From NCBI GenBank assembly GCA_902581795.1, contig CACHPL010000001.1:434001-498000 (forward strand): DNA of 64,000 nucleotides, given 5' to 3'. Position 1 is the first letter of the stretch. Each line of letters begins with the position of its first letter. The DNA comes from an uncultured Pelagibacteraceae bacterium. Lineage in GTDB: Bacteria; Pseudomonadota; Alphaproteobacteria; Pelagibacterales; Pelagibacteraceae. A program made the position numbers and the translations under genes. The notes below the pieces were generated by a model. It was given only the letters and a program-made list of their open reading frames with translations, was not told where the DNA came from and ran no database searches. Positions 37,157 through 45,816 of this stretch are shown piece by piece.

Positions 37157-38704
37157 ATGAATTATAAAATAAAAAAAGCTCTCATTTCATTATCTGATAA
37201 ATCCGGATTAGAAAATATTCTTAGAACACTAAAAAAATATAAAATTAAAATTTTAAGCTCCGGTGGAACTTACAAAGAAATAAGAAAACTTGGTTTCAGT
37301 TGTATAGAAATATCAAAATATACTAAATTTAGTGAAATGCTAGACGGAAGAGTTAAAACTTTGCATCCAAAAATTCATGCTGGAATTTTAAGTAAAAGGT
37401 CTAATAAAAAACATATAAGAGAAATGAGAAAAAAAAATTTTGATAAAATAGACTTAGTAATTGTAAATTTCTATCCATTTCAAAATACTATTAAAACTAG
37501 TAAAAATTTTAAAAAGATAATAGAAAATATTGATATTGGAGGCCCTACAATGGTAAGGGCATCTGCAAAGAATTTCAATGATGTCTCGGTTATTACAGAT
37601 AAAAAAGATTACGTAAAACTTATAAACGAGCTAAATAAAAACAATGGATCTACAAGTTTAAAGTTTAGAGAATTAATGGCCAACAAAGCTTTTGGTTTAA
37701 CCGCTTATTACGACTCAATGATTTCAAACTGGTTTAATCAAAAACTGGATATAAATTTTCCTGAAACAAAAACTATATTTGGAAGAAAGATTGCTCAATT
37801 AAGATATGGTGAAAATCCACATCAAGAAAGTAGTATTTATGTTAGTGATTTATTCGAGGAAGAACTAGGTCTAAAAAAAATTAAAGGTAAAGCATTAAGT
37901 TACAATAATTATAATGATATTTTTACTGGATTAGAAATACTTTCTACTTTTAAAAAACCAGGCACTGTAATAATCAAACATGCTAACCCATCGGGAGCAT
38001 CTATAAATCAATCTAAATTAAAGTCTTTTCAGGAAGCATACATGTCTGACCCTATAAGTGCTTTTGGTGGAATCGTAGGGTGTAATTTTAAAGTCGATAA
38101 GAAAATAGCTAAAGAGATGTCTAAAGTATTTTTTGAAGTAATTTTGGCAAAAAAATTTGATAAAGAAGCATTGAAAATTTTGAGTACAAAAAAAAATTTA
38201 ATTTTAATAGATATTTCAAAGTTTAAAATTAAAAAAAATTGCTCTGTGAGAAATTTTAATAATTCTTTCATAGTTCAAGAGAGAAATAAAAAGATTTTTG
38301 ATATGCCAAAATTAAAATTCGTAACTAAACTTAAACCAAGTAAAAAACAGCTTAAATATGCTAAATTTGCTTTTAATATTTGTAAATTTGTTAAGTCAAA
38401 CGCAATTGTAATTACAAATAATTTCTCTACCATTGGCGTTGGTGCTGGACAGCCAAGCAGAGTAGATAGTTGTAAAATTGCCGTACAAAAAGTGAAGCAA
38501 TTTCAGCCAAAAAAAATTAAAAATTCTATTGCTGCATCGGATGCTTTTTTTCCGTTCCCTGATGGAGTAAAAAAACTAATTAATGCTGGTGTAAAATTGA
38601 TTATTCAACCTGGTGGGTCAATTAGAGATTTTGAGAATATAAAAATTGCGGATAAAGCAAAGATTTCAATGATTTTTACTGGAACAAGGCACTTTAATCA
38701 CTAA
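37157..38704 (+). CDS. purH: Bifunctional AICAR transformylase / IMP cyclohydrolase
   Basis: 515 residues. The N-terminal IMP cyclohydrolase (MGS-like) domain has DKSGLENI, SSGGTYKEIRKLGF, DGRVKTLHPKIHAG and IGGPTMVRASAKN. The C-terminal AICAR transformylase has LRYGENPHQ, KHANPSGAS, DPISAFGGIVG and ASDAFFPFPDG. It performs the last two steps of IMP synthesis. It overlaps the convergent pterin dehydratase gene by 4 nt. Confidence 0.98.
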   Translation: MNYKIKKALISLSDKSGLENILRTLKKYKIKILSSGGTYKEIRKLGFSCIEISKYTKFSEMLDGRVKTLHPKIHAGILSKRSNKKHIREMRKKNFDKIDLVIVNFYPFQNTIKTSKNFKKIIENIDIGGPTMVRASAKNFNDVSVITDKKDYVKLINELNKNNGSTSLKFRELMANKAFGLTAYYDSMISNWFNQKLDINFPETKTIFGRKIAQLRYGENPHQESSIYVSDLFEEELGLKKIKGKALSYNNYNDIFTGLEILSTFKKPGTVIIKHANPSGASINQSKLKSFQEAYMSDPISAFGGIVGCNFKVDKKIAKEMSKVFFEVILAKKFDKEALKILSTKKNLILIDISKFKIKKNCSVRNFNNSFIVQERNKKIFDMPKLKFVTKLKPSKKQLKYAKFAFNICKFVKSNAIVITNNFSTIGVGAGQPSRVDSCKIAVQKVKQFQPKKIKNSIAASDAFFPFPDGVKKLINAGVKLIIQPGGSIRDFENIKIADKAKISMIFTGTRHFNH

Positions 38705-39039
38705 GCAATTTTGTCAACTTTAGCTGCTAAAACAAAATCACTCTCATGTAGTCCTTTTATAGCATGAGTAAAAATTTTTATCTTTGCATAACCCCAACCA
38801 AACCAAATATCAGGATGATGTCCTTCTTTTTCAGCTATTGCACCTACTTTGTTTACAAAATTTTGGCTTTCTATGAAATTTTTAAATTTAAAATTTTTAA
38901 TTAAATAGTAAATTTTATCCTCGTCAGCCTTAACTTCCCAGCCATCTACCATTTTGAGATATTTATGAATTTCAGTTATTTCAAAACCTGGAATTCCGCC
39001 TTCGCAAGGAATACATTTTTTATCAGCTAAATTAGTCAT
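38701..39039 (-). CDS. Pterin-4a-carbinolamine dehydratase
   Basis: 112 residues of the DCoH/PhhB family, with the active-site EGHHPDIWFGWGYAKI segment near residues 71-86. It dehydrates 4a-hydroxytetrahydropterin, normally made by aromatic amino-acid hydroxylases. Such genes also occur without those enzymes and may have a role in molybdopterin or other pterin chemistry. It starts 17 nt downstream of tRNA-Gly on the same strand, so it could be read from the tRNA promoter. Confidence 0.93.
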   Translation of the reverse strand: MTNLADKKCIPCEGGIPGFEITEIHKYLKMVDGWEVKADEDKIYYLIKNFKFKNFIESQNFVNKVGAIAEKEGHHPDIWFGWGYAKIKIFTHAIKGLHESDFVLAAKVDKIA

Positions 39040-39056
39040 AATTTTAATCCTTAATT

Positions 39057-39131
39057 TGGAGCGGGAGAAGGGAATTGAACCCTCGGCCTAAACGTTGGCA
39101 ACGTTTCGCTCTACCACTGAGCTACTCCCGC
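39057..39131 (-). tRNA. tRNA-Gly(GCC), CCA encoded
   Basis: The minus strand folds as a full cloverleaf. Acceptor GCGGGAG pairs with CTCCCGC, followed by discriminator T and an encoded CCA. The D arm is GCTC/GAGC. The anticodon loop TTGCCAA has anticodon GCC, with stem AAACG/CGTTT. The T arm GAGGG-TTCAATT-CCCTT is normal. 75 nt including CCA. Confidence 0.97.
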
Positions 39132-39141
39132 ATTTAAAAAC

Positions 39142-39170
39142 ATTATAAATAAACACTTTTTTTTAAGCAA
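39142..39170 (-). promoter_or_regulatory. Sigma-70-type promoter of tRNA-Gly
   Basis: On the minus strand TTGCTT (complement of 39165-39170), a 17-nt spacer, then a perfect TATAAT (complement of 39142-39147). Initiation would fall about 4 nt before the tRNA 5' end. Confidence 0.7.
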
Positions 39171-39190
39171 GCAATAATAAAAAATCATCT

Positions 39191-39226
39191 ATTCTTTCAT
39201 TTGAGCCATCTATAGAATGAAAGAAT
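39191..39226. promoter_or_regulatory. Perfect 11-bp inverted repeat directly upstream of the sulfatase-like gene
   Basis: ATTCTTTCATT (39191-39201) and AATGAAAGAAT (39216-39226) are exact reverse complements, separated by 14 nt. The repeat ends 8 nt before the ATG at 39235. No T-tract follows, so an operator or translation-control hairpin is likelier than a terminator. Confidence 0.6.
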
Positions 39227-39234
39227 AAAAAATT

Positions 39235-40818
39235 ATGAGCAAAGTTCGTAACATTCTATTTATTATGGCCGACCAATTAAGATGGGACTATCTGTCATGC
39301 TATGGGCATCCGCATTTGAAAACTCCCAATATAGATAATCTTGCAAATAATGGAATTTTATTTGAGTCCGCATATGTCCAGTCTCCTGTATGTGGGCCGT
39401 CTAGAGCCTCATACTATACCGGCAGAACTGTTTTCAGTCATGGATCTACCTGGAATCAAGTTCCTTTACCAATTGGTGAATTAACTATTGGAGATTATTT
39501 AAGAAAATCAGGAATAAGAACAGGAATAGTTGGCAAGACACACATGAAGCCAGATACTGAAGGAATGGCGCGCTTAGGTATTAATAAAAACACAGAAATT
39601 GGTTTAATAGTTAGTGAACCAGGTTTTGAGCCATATGAAAGAGATGACGGTCTTCATCCGAACAATCATGTAAAAAAATATAAAAAAAAATTATCTTATA
39701 ATGAGTGGTTAAATAAACTTGGATATAAAGGTGATAATCCATGGGACAGCTGGGCCAACTCTGCCGAAGGAAAAAATGGCGAAATATTAAGTGGATGGAA
39801 ATTGAGAAATTCAAATAAGCCCGCAAGAATTTCTGAAAAGCATTCTGAAACGGCTTTTATGACAAATAGGGCAATGGAATTTATAGAGGAAAGTTCTGAT
39901 AAGCCTTGGTTTCTACATTTGTCCTATATAAAACCACACTGGCCTTATATAGCCCCAGCTCCTTATCATAATATGTTTTCCCAAAATCAATTTAATACTG
40001 TCCAAAGAAGTGAGGGTCAAAAAGAAAATATGAACCCAGTTTACAAAGCATTTATGGAAACCAGGGTGTCAAAGACTTTTTCTAAAAATGAAGTTCGTAA
40101 TACCGTAATGTCTGGTTACATGGGACTAATAAAACAAATCGATGATAATCTTGGAAGGCTTTTTAAATTCCTTGATAAGAAAGGAAATATGAAGGACACA
40201 ATGATTGTGTTTACTTCTGATCATGGTGATTATCTTGGAGATCACTGGTTGGGAGATAAAGAACTATTTCATGAACAAATAGTTAGGGTTCCAATGATTA
40301 TTTATGATCCAAGGGAATCAGCAAATAAAACTCGAGGTCGTAGGGAAAAACGTTTTATCGAAGCGATTGATCTTTTACCAACTTTTTTAGATGCAGTTGA
40401 ATGCAAAGAAAGTAAACACCGTTTAGAAGGTAGTTCATTAATACCTATAATTAATGGTAGAAAAATAGACCAATGGAAAGATGCGGTATTTAGTGAAATT
40501 GATTATTCATTCAATGAAGCTAGAAAGATGCTTAAGCTTGGGGCTTCTGACGCTAGAGGTTATATGGTGAGATCAAGTAAATGGAAATATATTTATTTTA
40601 AAAAATTTCCTCCACAATTATTTGATTTAGTCAATGACCCGGAAGAATTTAAAGACCTTGGCCAAGTAAAAAATTATTCTAAAGTAAAAGACGAGATGCA
40701 AGAATTGTTGTTAAAAAGATTGGTTGATAGAAAAAATAGAGTTGCAGCCTCAGATGAATTTGTTTTGAAAGATAGAGATTATACAAAAGAGGACGATATA
40801 ATGATTGGAGTTTGGTAG
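39235..40818 (+). CDS. Sulfatase / phosphonate monoester hydrolase-like enzyme
   Basis: 527 residues of the alkaline phosphatase/sulfatase superfamily. Metal ligand Asp13 is in the MADQLRWDYLSCYG start. The formylglycine motif is C-G-P-S-R at Cys53, and a second metal site is in TSDHGDYLGDH near residue 327. PFFLHL-type segments (KPWFLHLSYIKPHWPY) and the downstream part resemble rhizobial phosphonate monoester hydrolases as much as arylsulfatases. No signal peptide is seen, so a cytoplasmic location is likely. Cys53 needs conversion to formylglycine; no maturase gene is in view. It heads the accessory cluster and could strip sulfate or a phosphonate ester from an imported aromatic. Confidence 0.85.
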   Translation: MSKVRNILFIMADQLRWDYLSCYGHPHLKTPNIDNLANNGILFESAYVQSPVCGPSRASYYTGRTVFSHGSTWNQVPLPIGELTIGDYLRKSGIRTGIVGKTHMKPDTEGMARLGINKNTEIGLIVSEPGFEPYERDDGLHPNNHVKKYKKKLSYNEWLNKLGYKGDNPWDSWANSAEGKNGEILSGWKLRNSNKPARISEKHSETAFMTNRAMEFIEESSDKPWFLHLSYIKPHWPYIAPAPYHNMFSQNQFNTVQRSEGQKENMNPVYKAFMETRVSKTFSKNEVRNTVMSGYMGLIKQIDDNLGRLFKFLDKKGNMKDTMIVFTSDHGDYLGDHWLGDKELFHEQIVRVPMIIYDPRESANKTRGRREKRFIEAIDLLPTFLDAVECKESKHRLEGSSLIPIINGRKIDQWKDAVFSEIDYSFNEARKMLKLGASDARGYMVRSSKWKYIYFKKFPPQLFDLVNDPEEFKDLGQVKNYSKVKDEMQELLLKRLVDRKNRVAASDEFVLKDRDYTKEDDIMIGVW

Positions 40819-40824
40819 TTTTTT

Positions 40825-41661
40825 ATGAGCAATGTTGAAGTAAGTCGAATAATTAGCCCGACACCTGCATCTGATGGTGCCGGAGTAAAGTTAAAAAGAA
40901 GTATTGGAATTGAGCCAAATTACTTCGATCCATTTTTAATGTTAGATGAATTTGGGTCAGAAAATAAAGATGACTATGTTGCGGGTTTTCCAGCTCACCC
41001 CCACAGAGGTATTGAGACTGTAACTTACATGTTATCTGGAGAGTTTGAACATAAGGATAGTACTGGCGGGGAAGGAAAAATGACTGCAGGAGATGTTCAA
41101 TGGATGAAAACGGGAAGCGGAATAATTCATTCTGAAATGCCAGGTATGAAGGAAGGAAAATTACATGGCTTTCAGCTTTGGATTAACATGCCAGCAAAGT
41201 ATAAAATGAGTAAACCAGAGTATATGTACATAGACTCGAAAAAAATTAGCGTTCATAAAGATCAAGATAAACAGATTAAAGTTATTGCAGGTAAATTTGA
41301 AAGTACGGAGGGTTCTGTAAAAAAACACAATGTTGAACCAATTTATTTCGATGTAGAATTAAAAGAAAATAAATTATTTAATTATAAATTACCAAAAACA
41401 CATAACTCCTTTATTTATTTATTTAACGGAGAAATTACAATTGGTGATAGGAAACACAAAAAAACAAAAGATTCTACTTTAATTCTATTGACCAAAGGAG
41501 AGGATTTAAAAATTTCAGCAATATCGAAAGCTAAATTTTTATTAATTTCGGGTAAACCAATTGGTGAACAAATTGCAAGAGGTGGACCGTTTGTTATGAA
41601 TACCAAGCAAGAAATACAGCAAGCTATTGAAGATTATAATAGCGGAACATTTGTAAAGTAA
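40825..41661 (+). CDS. Pirin family protein
   Basis: 278 residues, bicupin. The N-terminal cupin carries the pirin metal motif FPAHPHRGIETVTYMLSG and, later, GSGIIHSEMP. The C-terminal part is the pirin-C domain with GEQIARGGPFVMNTKQEI. Bacterial pirins may act as quercetinase-like dioxygenases or redox-regulatory proteins. It lies 6 nt after the sulfatase-like gene and 3 nt before the small membrane protein gene, so it is in the same transcript. Confidence 0.9.
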   Translation: MSNVEVSRIISPTPASDGAGVKLKRSIGIEPNYFDPFLMLDEFGSENKDDYVAGFPAHPHRGIETVTYMLSGEFEHKDSTGGEGKMTAGDVQWMKTGSGIIHSEMPGMKEGKLHGFQLWINMPAKYKMSKPEYMYIDSKKISVHKDQDKQIKVIAGKFESTEGSVKKHNVEPIYFDVELKENKLFNYKLPKTHNSFIYLFNGEITIGDRKHKKTKDSTLILLTKGEDLKISAISKAKFLLISGKPIGEQIARGGPFVMNTKQEIQQAIEDYNSGTFVK

Positions 41662-41664
41662 ATT

Positions 41665-41991
41665 ATGTGCCCAATTTGTTGGATTAGTGGTTTTATTGCT
41701 GCTTTGTTAGGTGGATCAATGTTAGCTATCGTTAACCATCCAATTTCATGGATTATTAGTTTTATTTTAATTTTATATGCGACTTATAAGTTTTATGAAT
41801 CAAAAAAAAGAGGACTTAAAATGAATGATGAAATAAAAGCTAGAAACAGAAAAACAATTTTTAGATTTATACAAGGTGTTGTTCTTGGATCTTTTGTAAC
41901 TGCTGCAGTTTTTTATAGTTTGACTTATAAAGAACATGAAAGAATGCATGATCTGTTAGAAGAACATGGAATAGAAAAGCACGAGCACTAG
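41665..41991 (+). CDS. Small membrane protein of unknown function
   Basis: 108 residues, not recognised. Two hydrophobic segments at about 6-24 and 28-43 form a hairpin, and a third lies at about 70-86. A CPIC motif sits at residues 2-5, and the C-terminus is His/Glu rich (EEHGIEKHEH), which together suggest possible metal binding. It is 3 nt after the pirin gene and overlaps dctM by 4 nt convergently. Third gene of the sulfatase-pirin transcript. Confidence 0.7.
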   Translation: MCPICWISGFIAALLGGSMLAIVNHPISWIISFILILYATYKFYESKKRGLKMNDEIKARNRKTIFRFIQGVVLGSFVTAAVFYSLTYKEHERMHDLLEEHGIEKHEH

Positions 41992-43298
41992 GACATCATA
42001 AGACTTGGTAAAAATAAGCATATTGCAGGAAATGCAATAATAAGTGCAAGTCTAATCATATCTGTCAGTAAAAATGGAAGCGTACCAAACCATATTGTTT
42101 GTAGTGGTGTTCTTTGCATTACACCTTTTATAACAAAAAGATTCATCCCGACTGGAGGAGAAATTAATCCAAATTCAACAACAATTACGGCAAAAATACC
42201 AAACCAAATTGGATCTATGCCTGCGTCAGCAATAACTGGATAAAAAACTGGTATTGTTAAAAACAACATTGCAAGAGAATCCATAACGGTTCCGAGAACT
42301 AAATAGATCACACAAATAACAAGAATTATTCCCACAGGGGTTAATTGTAAATCGTTAATAAAATCAACTACTGTAAATGGCAGCTGAGTAACAGTTATTA
42401 AAACATTGAAAACAGCCGCACCTACAACAATGAGATAAAGAGCACCAACTGTTTTTATAGTATCCCAAACTGAATTTTTTAACATTTCTAGTGTTAATTG
42501 ACGTCTTAAAAAAATAAAAATTAAAACTAGTATTACTCCTACCGCAGCACTTTCGGTTGCGGTAAAAAAACCCAAATAAAGTCCACCCATTATGATCGCG
42601 AAAATTAAAAATATTGGAAAAACTTTCCATAAAGCTGCAACTCTAACATTAAAGGGCATTTTTTTTCCGTAACCACCTTGTTTTGGATAAATTAAGAGAT
42701 AAAAACGAATAGCAATCATATAAAGAATAACTGCAATTAAACCTGGTATTAAGGCTGCAAAGAAAAGTTTTTGCACAGACTGTTCAGTAAGATAAGCATA
42801 TATAACTAATATTACGCTTGGTGGTATAATAATTCCTAAAGTTCCACCAGACGCAATTGATCCACTTATCAGAGCGTCGCTGTAACCATGTCTTCTCATT
42901 TCGGGAGCAGCCATTTGAGACATGGTAGCTGCTGTTGCGATTGAAGAACCGCAAATCATTCCAAAACCTGCACATGCTCCAACAGTTGACATCGCAAGGC
43001 CTCCTTTGTAGTGACCAACTATGGCGTATGCAGCGTCGTATAAATTTCTAGAAAGGTTAGCTCTATTAGCAAGATTTCCCATTAAAACAAAGAAAGGTAA
43101 AACTGATAAACTGTATTTTGATACAGCCTCATAAGGGGCGGTTCCTAAAATAAAAAAAGCTTGTTCAAACCCAACTATGAAACCAAAACCAGTAAAGCCA
43201 ACTAGTAACATTGAAATTCCAATAGGAATATTTAAAGCCATCAATATTAAAACCGCTAAAAAGGCTAGAGCTCCATTTACTATTGGGTCAAAGGTCAT
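41988..43298 (-). CDS. dctM: TRAP transporter large permease DctM
   Basis: 436 residues, about 12 membrane helices. The segment GMICGSSIATAATMSQMAAPEMRRHGYSDALISGSIASGGTLGIIIPPS is the DctM family signature. It is the sodium-driven transport channel of a tripartite TRAP system. It overlaps dctQ by 4 nt. The dctP gene for the same system is at 44727 on the other strand. Confidence 0.95.
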   Translation of the reverse strand: MTFDPIVNGALAFLAVLILMALNIPIGISMLLVGFTGFGFIVGFEQAFFILGTAPYEAVSKYSLSVLPFFVLMGNLANRANLSRNLYDAAYAIVGHYKGGLAMSTVGACAGFGMICGSSIATAATMSQMAAPEMRRHGYSDALISGSIASGGTLGIIIPPSVILVIYAYLTEQSVQKLFFAALIPGLIAVILYMIAIRFYLLIYPKQGGYGKKMPFNVRVAALWKVFPIFLIFAIIMGGLYLGFFTATESAAVGVILVLIFIFLRRQLTLEMLKNSVWDTIKTVGALYLIVVGAAVFNVLITVTQLPFTVVDFINDLQLTPVGIILVICVIYLVLGTVMDSLAMLFLTIPVFYPVIADAGIDPIWFGIFAVIVVEFGLISPPVGMNLFVIKGVMQRTPLQTIWFGTLPFLLTDMIRLALIIAFPAICLFLPSLMMS

Positions 43299-43774
43299 TT
43301 ATTTTTTCTTTCTGATATAGAATTTATAAACCAAAGAACTATAGCTAAAACACTTAACCACATAGCTACAGCTGTCGCAAAATAAAAAGGATAAAAGCTT
43401 AACTCTAAATCAATTGTAACTCTTTTATTTTCAAAAAAAGCAAATGCTTCTTTGGTTGTTCCATATGCAACAAAAGACATTATTATCAACATCAAAAAAA
43501 ATCTAAAAATTGTTATAAAGGTTTGTAATTTTGAAATAGCAACGTTCTTAATAAAATCAGCAGAAACATGCGCGTTTAGAAAAAAAGCTCTTGGCATTGC
43601 GAGAAAAGCAACTAGTGCTATTCCGAATTCAACAATTTCTATTGTACCTGCAACGGGTGAATTTAAAAAACGCCTACCAAAAACATCACAAAAAGTAAGT
43701 ATTGCTAAAGAAAATAAAATTAGTCCAGATACAATTGCAGCATAGTCAAAAATTTTATTTATTTTAATTTGCAT
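43295..43774 (-). CDS. dctQ: TRAP transporter small permease DctQ
   Basis: 159 residues with four hydrophobic helices in the DctQ layout, including CDVFGRRFLNSPVAGTIEIVEFG and AMPRAFFLNAHVSADFI, which are typical DctQ segments. It pairs with DctM in the inner membrane. It is first in the minus-strand dctQM pair, diverging from the FAH-family gene over 53 nt. Confidence 0.93.
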   Translation of the reverse strand: MQIKINKIFDYAAIVSGLILFSLAILTFCDVFGRRFLNSPVAGTIEIVEFGIALVAFLAMPRAFFLNAHVSADFIKNVAISKLQTFITIFRFFLMLIIMSFVAYGTTKEAFAFFENKRVTIDLELSFYPFYFATAVAMWLSVLAIVLWFINSISERKNK

Positions 43775-43827
43775 AAGAATATTGTAGCCTAACAGAGTTT
43801 AATAGATATGGGCATACAAAATAGTTT

Positions 43828-44679
43828 ATGAAATTTGTTTCTTTTTTGCTAAAAGGCCAACCGAAATTTGGTGTTTCTGACGGAAATAATATTACTGATT
43901 TAACAGGTAAAATAAATGGGGCTAACACCTTAAAAGAGTTAATAACAAATAAATCAATCCAAGAAGCCAAAGAATTTTCAAAAAAAAATCCAGGTAAAAT
44001 AAGTCATAAAGAAATTGAATATTTACCAGTGATTCCAAACCCAGGTAAAATCGTTTGTGTTGGTCTTAACTATAGTGAGCATGTGAAAGAAACTGGCAGA
44101 ACTGTTGAACAAAATCCAGTAATTTTTCTGAGAGTGCCTGAAAGTCAAACAGCGCATAGACAGCCCATTCAAAGACCGCAGGTATCAGCAAGTTTAGATT
44201 ATGAGTGTGAAATGGCAGTTATAATGGGTGATGGTGGTAAACATATTAAATCTAAAGACGCCCTTAAACATATTGTTGGTTATTCTTGTTATAATGAATG
44301 TACTGTTAGAGAGTGGCAACAGCATACTAGGCAATTTGGGATGGGAAAAAATTTCGAACGAACAGGAAGTTTTGGTCCTCATATGGTTTTAGCAGAAAAT
44401 ATTTCTGATTATAAAAAACTTTCAATCCAAACTCGATTGAATGGAGAAGTCATGCAAAAGGCAATGCTAAGCCAACTAATTTTTGATATTCCAAATCTTA
44501 TTACCTATGTTTCAAAAGCTATACCTTGGAGAGCGGGTGATGTTTTAGTTACAGGTACCCCTGGAGGAGTTGGGTTTAAAAGAAAACCACCTATTTTTAT
44601 GAAAGAAGGTGATCAAGTTGAGGTAGAAATCTCAGAAATTGGTATACTTTCAAATATAATTAAGGATGAAATCATCTAA
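43828..44679 (+). CDS. Fumarylacetoacetate hydrolase (FAH) family protein
   Basis: 283 residues. The FAH fold is clear: KIVCVGLNYSEHVKETG, then the metal-binding SASLDYECEMAVIMG (Glu-x-Glu), then WRAGDVLVTGTPGGVGF. Family members cleave C-C bonds or hydrate/isomerise the products of aromatic ring cleavage (fumarylpyruvate, oxopentenedioates and the like). Its place beside a hydroxylase and an extradiol dioxygenase suggests the step after ring fission. The exact reaction is unknown. Confidence 0.9.
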   Translation: MKFVSFLLKGQPKFGVSDGNNITDLTGKINGANTLKELITNKSIQEAKEFSKKNPGKISHKEIEYLPVIPNPGKIVCVGLNYSEHVKETGRTVEQNPVIFLRVPESQTAHRQPIQRPQVSASLDYECEMAVIMGDGGKHIKSKDALKHIVGYSCYNECTVREWQQHTRQFGMGKNFERTGSFGPHMVLAENISDYKKLSIQTRLNGEVMQKAMLSQLIFDIPNLITYVSKAIPWRAGDVLVTGTPGGVGFKRKPPIFMKEGDQVEVEISEIGILSNIIKDEII

Positions 44680-44726
44680 ATTTCACGCTAAGCTTAAAAA
44701 TTAAATTAATTTATTAAGGGGGAAAT

Positions 44727-45743
44727 ATGTTTAAGAAAAAGTTAATTGGTTTTTTATTAGGAGTTTTCTCTTTAGGTTTGATGAGCACGGCATCAGCTGT
44801 CGAACTTAAATTGGCAACTTTTGAACCACCAAAAGCATTTATCGCTAGCAAAATCCTTGGAGGATGGGCTGAAAAAGTCAATAAGTGTGCTTCAGGAAAA
44901 GTTAACGTTAAAATGTATGCTGGTGGTGTTTTAGGTAGTCCGCCTAAACAATATGACATTGTAACAAAAGGAGTTGCGGATATATCGTGGACTGTTCTTG
45001 GTTATATAGGGGGTCAGTTTCCTTTAAGTTCGGTTATCGAGTTACCATTCCTTACAAGAACGTCTAAGGCAGGTTCTTCAGCTTTAAACACGCTTTATGA
45101 TGAAGGCTATTTAGATAAAGAAATGTCAGGTATCCACTTGATTGGATTACATTCAAATCCTGGTTATCAAATTCACATGAAGAATGTAAAAGTAATGGAT
45201 CCATCTGATTTTAAGGGAAAAAAAATGAGAGTTCCTAGTAAAATCGCTGGTGACATTCTTAAAACTTTAGGAGCAACAGGAGTAAAAGTTCCTGCTCCTG
45301 GTACTTACGAAGCTTTAAATAAAGGGGTTCTGGATGGAACACCTTTTCCTTATACTGCGGTTGGTTCGTTTAAATTATTTGAAGTAACCAAGTATCATAC
45401 TGAAGTAAACATAACTAATGCTACATTCGGTTTAATTATGAATAAGGACAAATATAAAAGCTTAGACCCAGTTGCTAAAAAATGTATAGACAATAATAGT
45501 GGTCAAGCTTTTAGTGGTTGGGCTTCTCATTTAATTGATACGCAAAATGCAAAAATGAAAAAAGTTGTTGCTGGAACTCCAGGACACGAAATTGCAGTTG
45601 CGTCTCCAGCTGTTATCAGTAAATATAAAAAAATACTAAAACCAATTGAAAAGAATTGGTTAGCCGAAATGGAAAAAAAAGGTCTTGATGGTAAAGGTAC
45701 TCTAAAAAGAGCAAGAGAAATCATCAAGAAAATAGACGGCTAA
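44727..45743 (+). CDS. dctP: TRAP transporter substrate-binding protein DctP
   Basis: 338 residues. Signal peptide of about 23 residues (MSTASA|VE), then the DctP fold with MYAGGVLGSPPKQYDIVTKGVADI, FKGKKMRVPSKIAGDILKTLGA and the substrate-binding Arg in the MRVP segment. It captures the ligand in the periplasm for DctQM. A strong Shine-Dalgarno AAGGGGG lies 7 nt before the ATG, fitting high expression. A stem-loop follows the stop. The ligand is not identifiable, but the surrounding genes point to an aromatic or related carboxylate. Confidence 0.94.
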   Translation: MFKKKLIGFLLGVFSLGLMSTASAVELKLATFEPPKAFIASKILGGWAEKVNKCASGKVNVKMYAGGVLGSPPKQYDIVTKGVADISWTVLGYIGGQFPLSSVIELPFLTRTSKAGSSALNTLYDEGYLDKEMSGIHLIGLHSNPGYQIHMKNVKVMDPSDFKGKKMRVPSKIAGDILKTLGATGVKVPAPGTYEALNKGVLDGTPFPYTAVGSFKLFEVTKYHTEVNITNATFGLIMNKDKYKSLDPVAKKCIDNNSGQAFSGWASHLIDTQNAKMKKVVAGTPGHEIAVASPAVISKYKKILKPIEKNWLAEMEKKGLDGKGTLKRAREIIKKIDG

Positions 45744-45759
45744 ATTATAAAAATATTTG

Positions 45760-45791
45760 AGCCCGCGATATCTAAACCTATAGCGGGCTCA
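45760..45791. terminator. Stem-loop after dctP
   Basis: GAGCCCGC (45760-45767) and GCGGGCTC (45784-45791) pair perfectly, and three more base pairs follow after one mismatch. This is the most GC-rich hairpin in the cluster. No T-run follows, so it may be a 3' mRNA-stabilising or attenuating structure that partly separates abundant dctP mRNA from the downstream dioxygenase. Confidence 0.7.
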
Positions 45792-45816
45792 ACTAAATTC
45801 GAGTATACTTCCTAAT

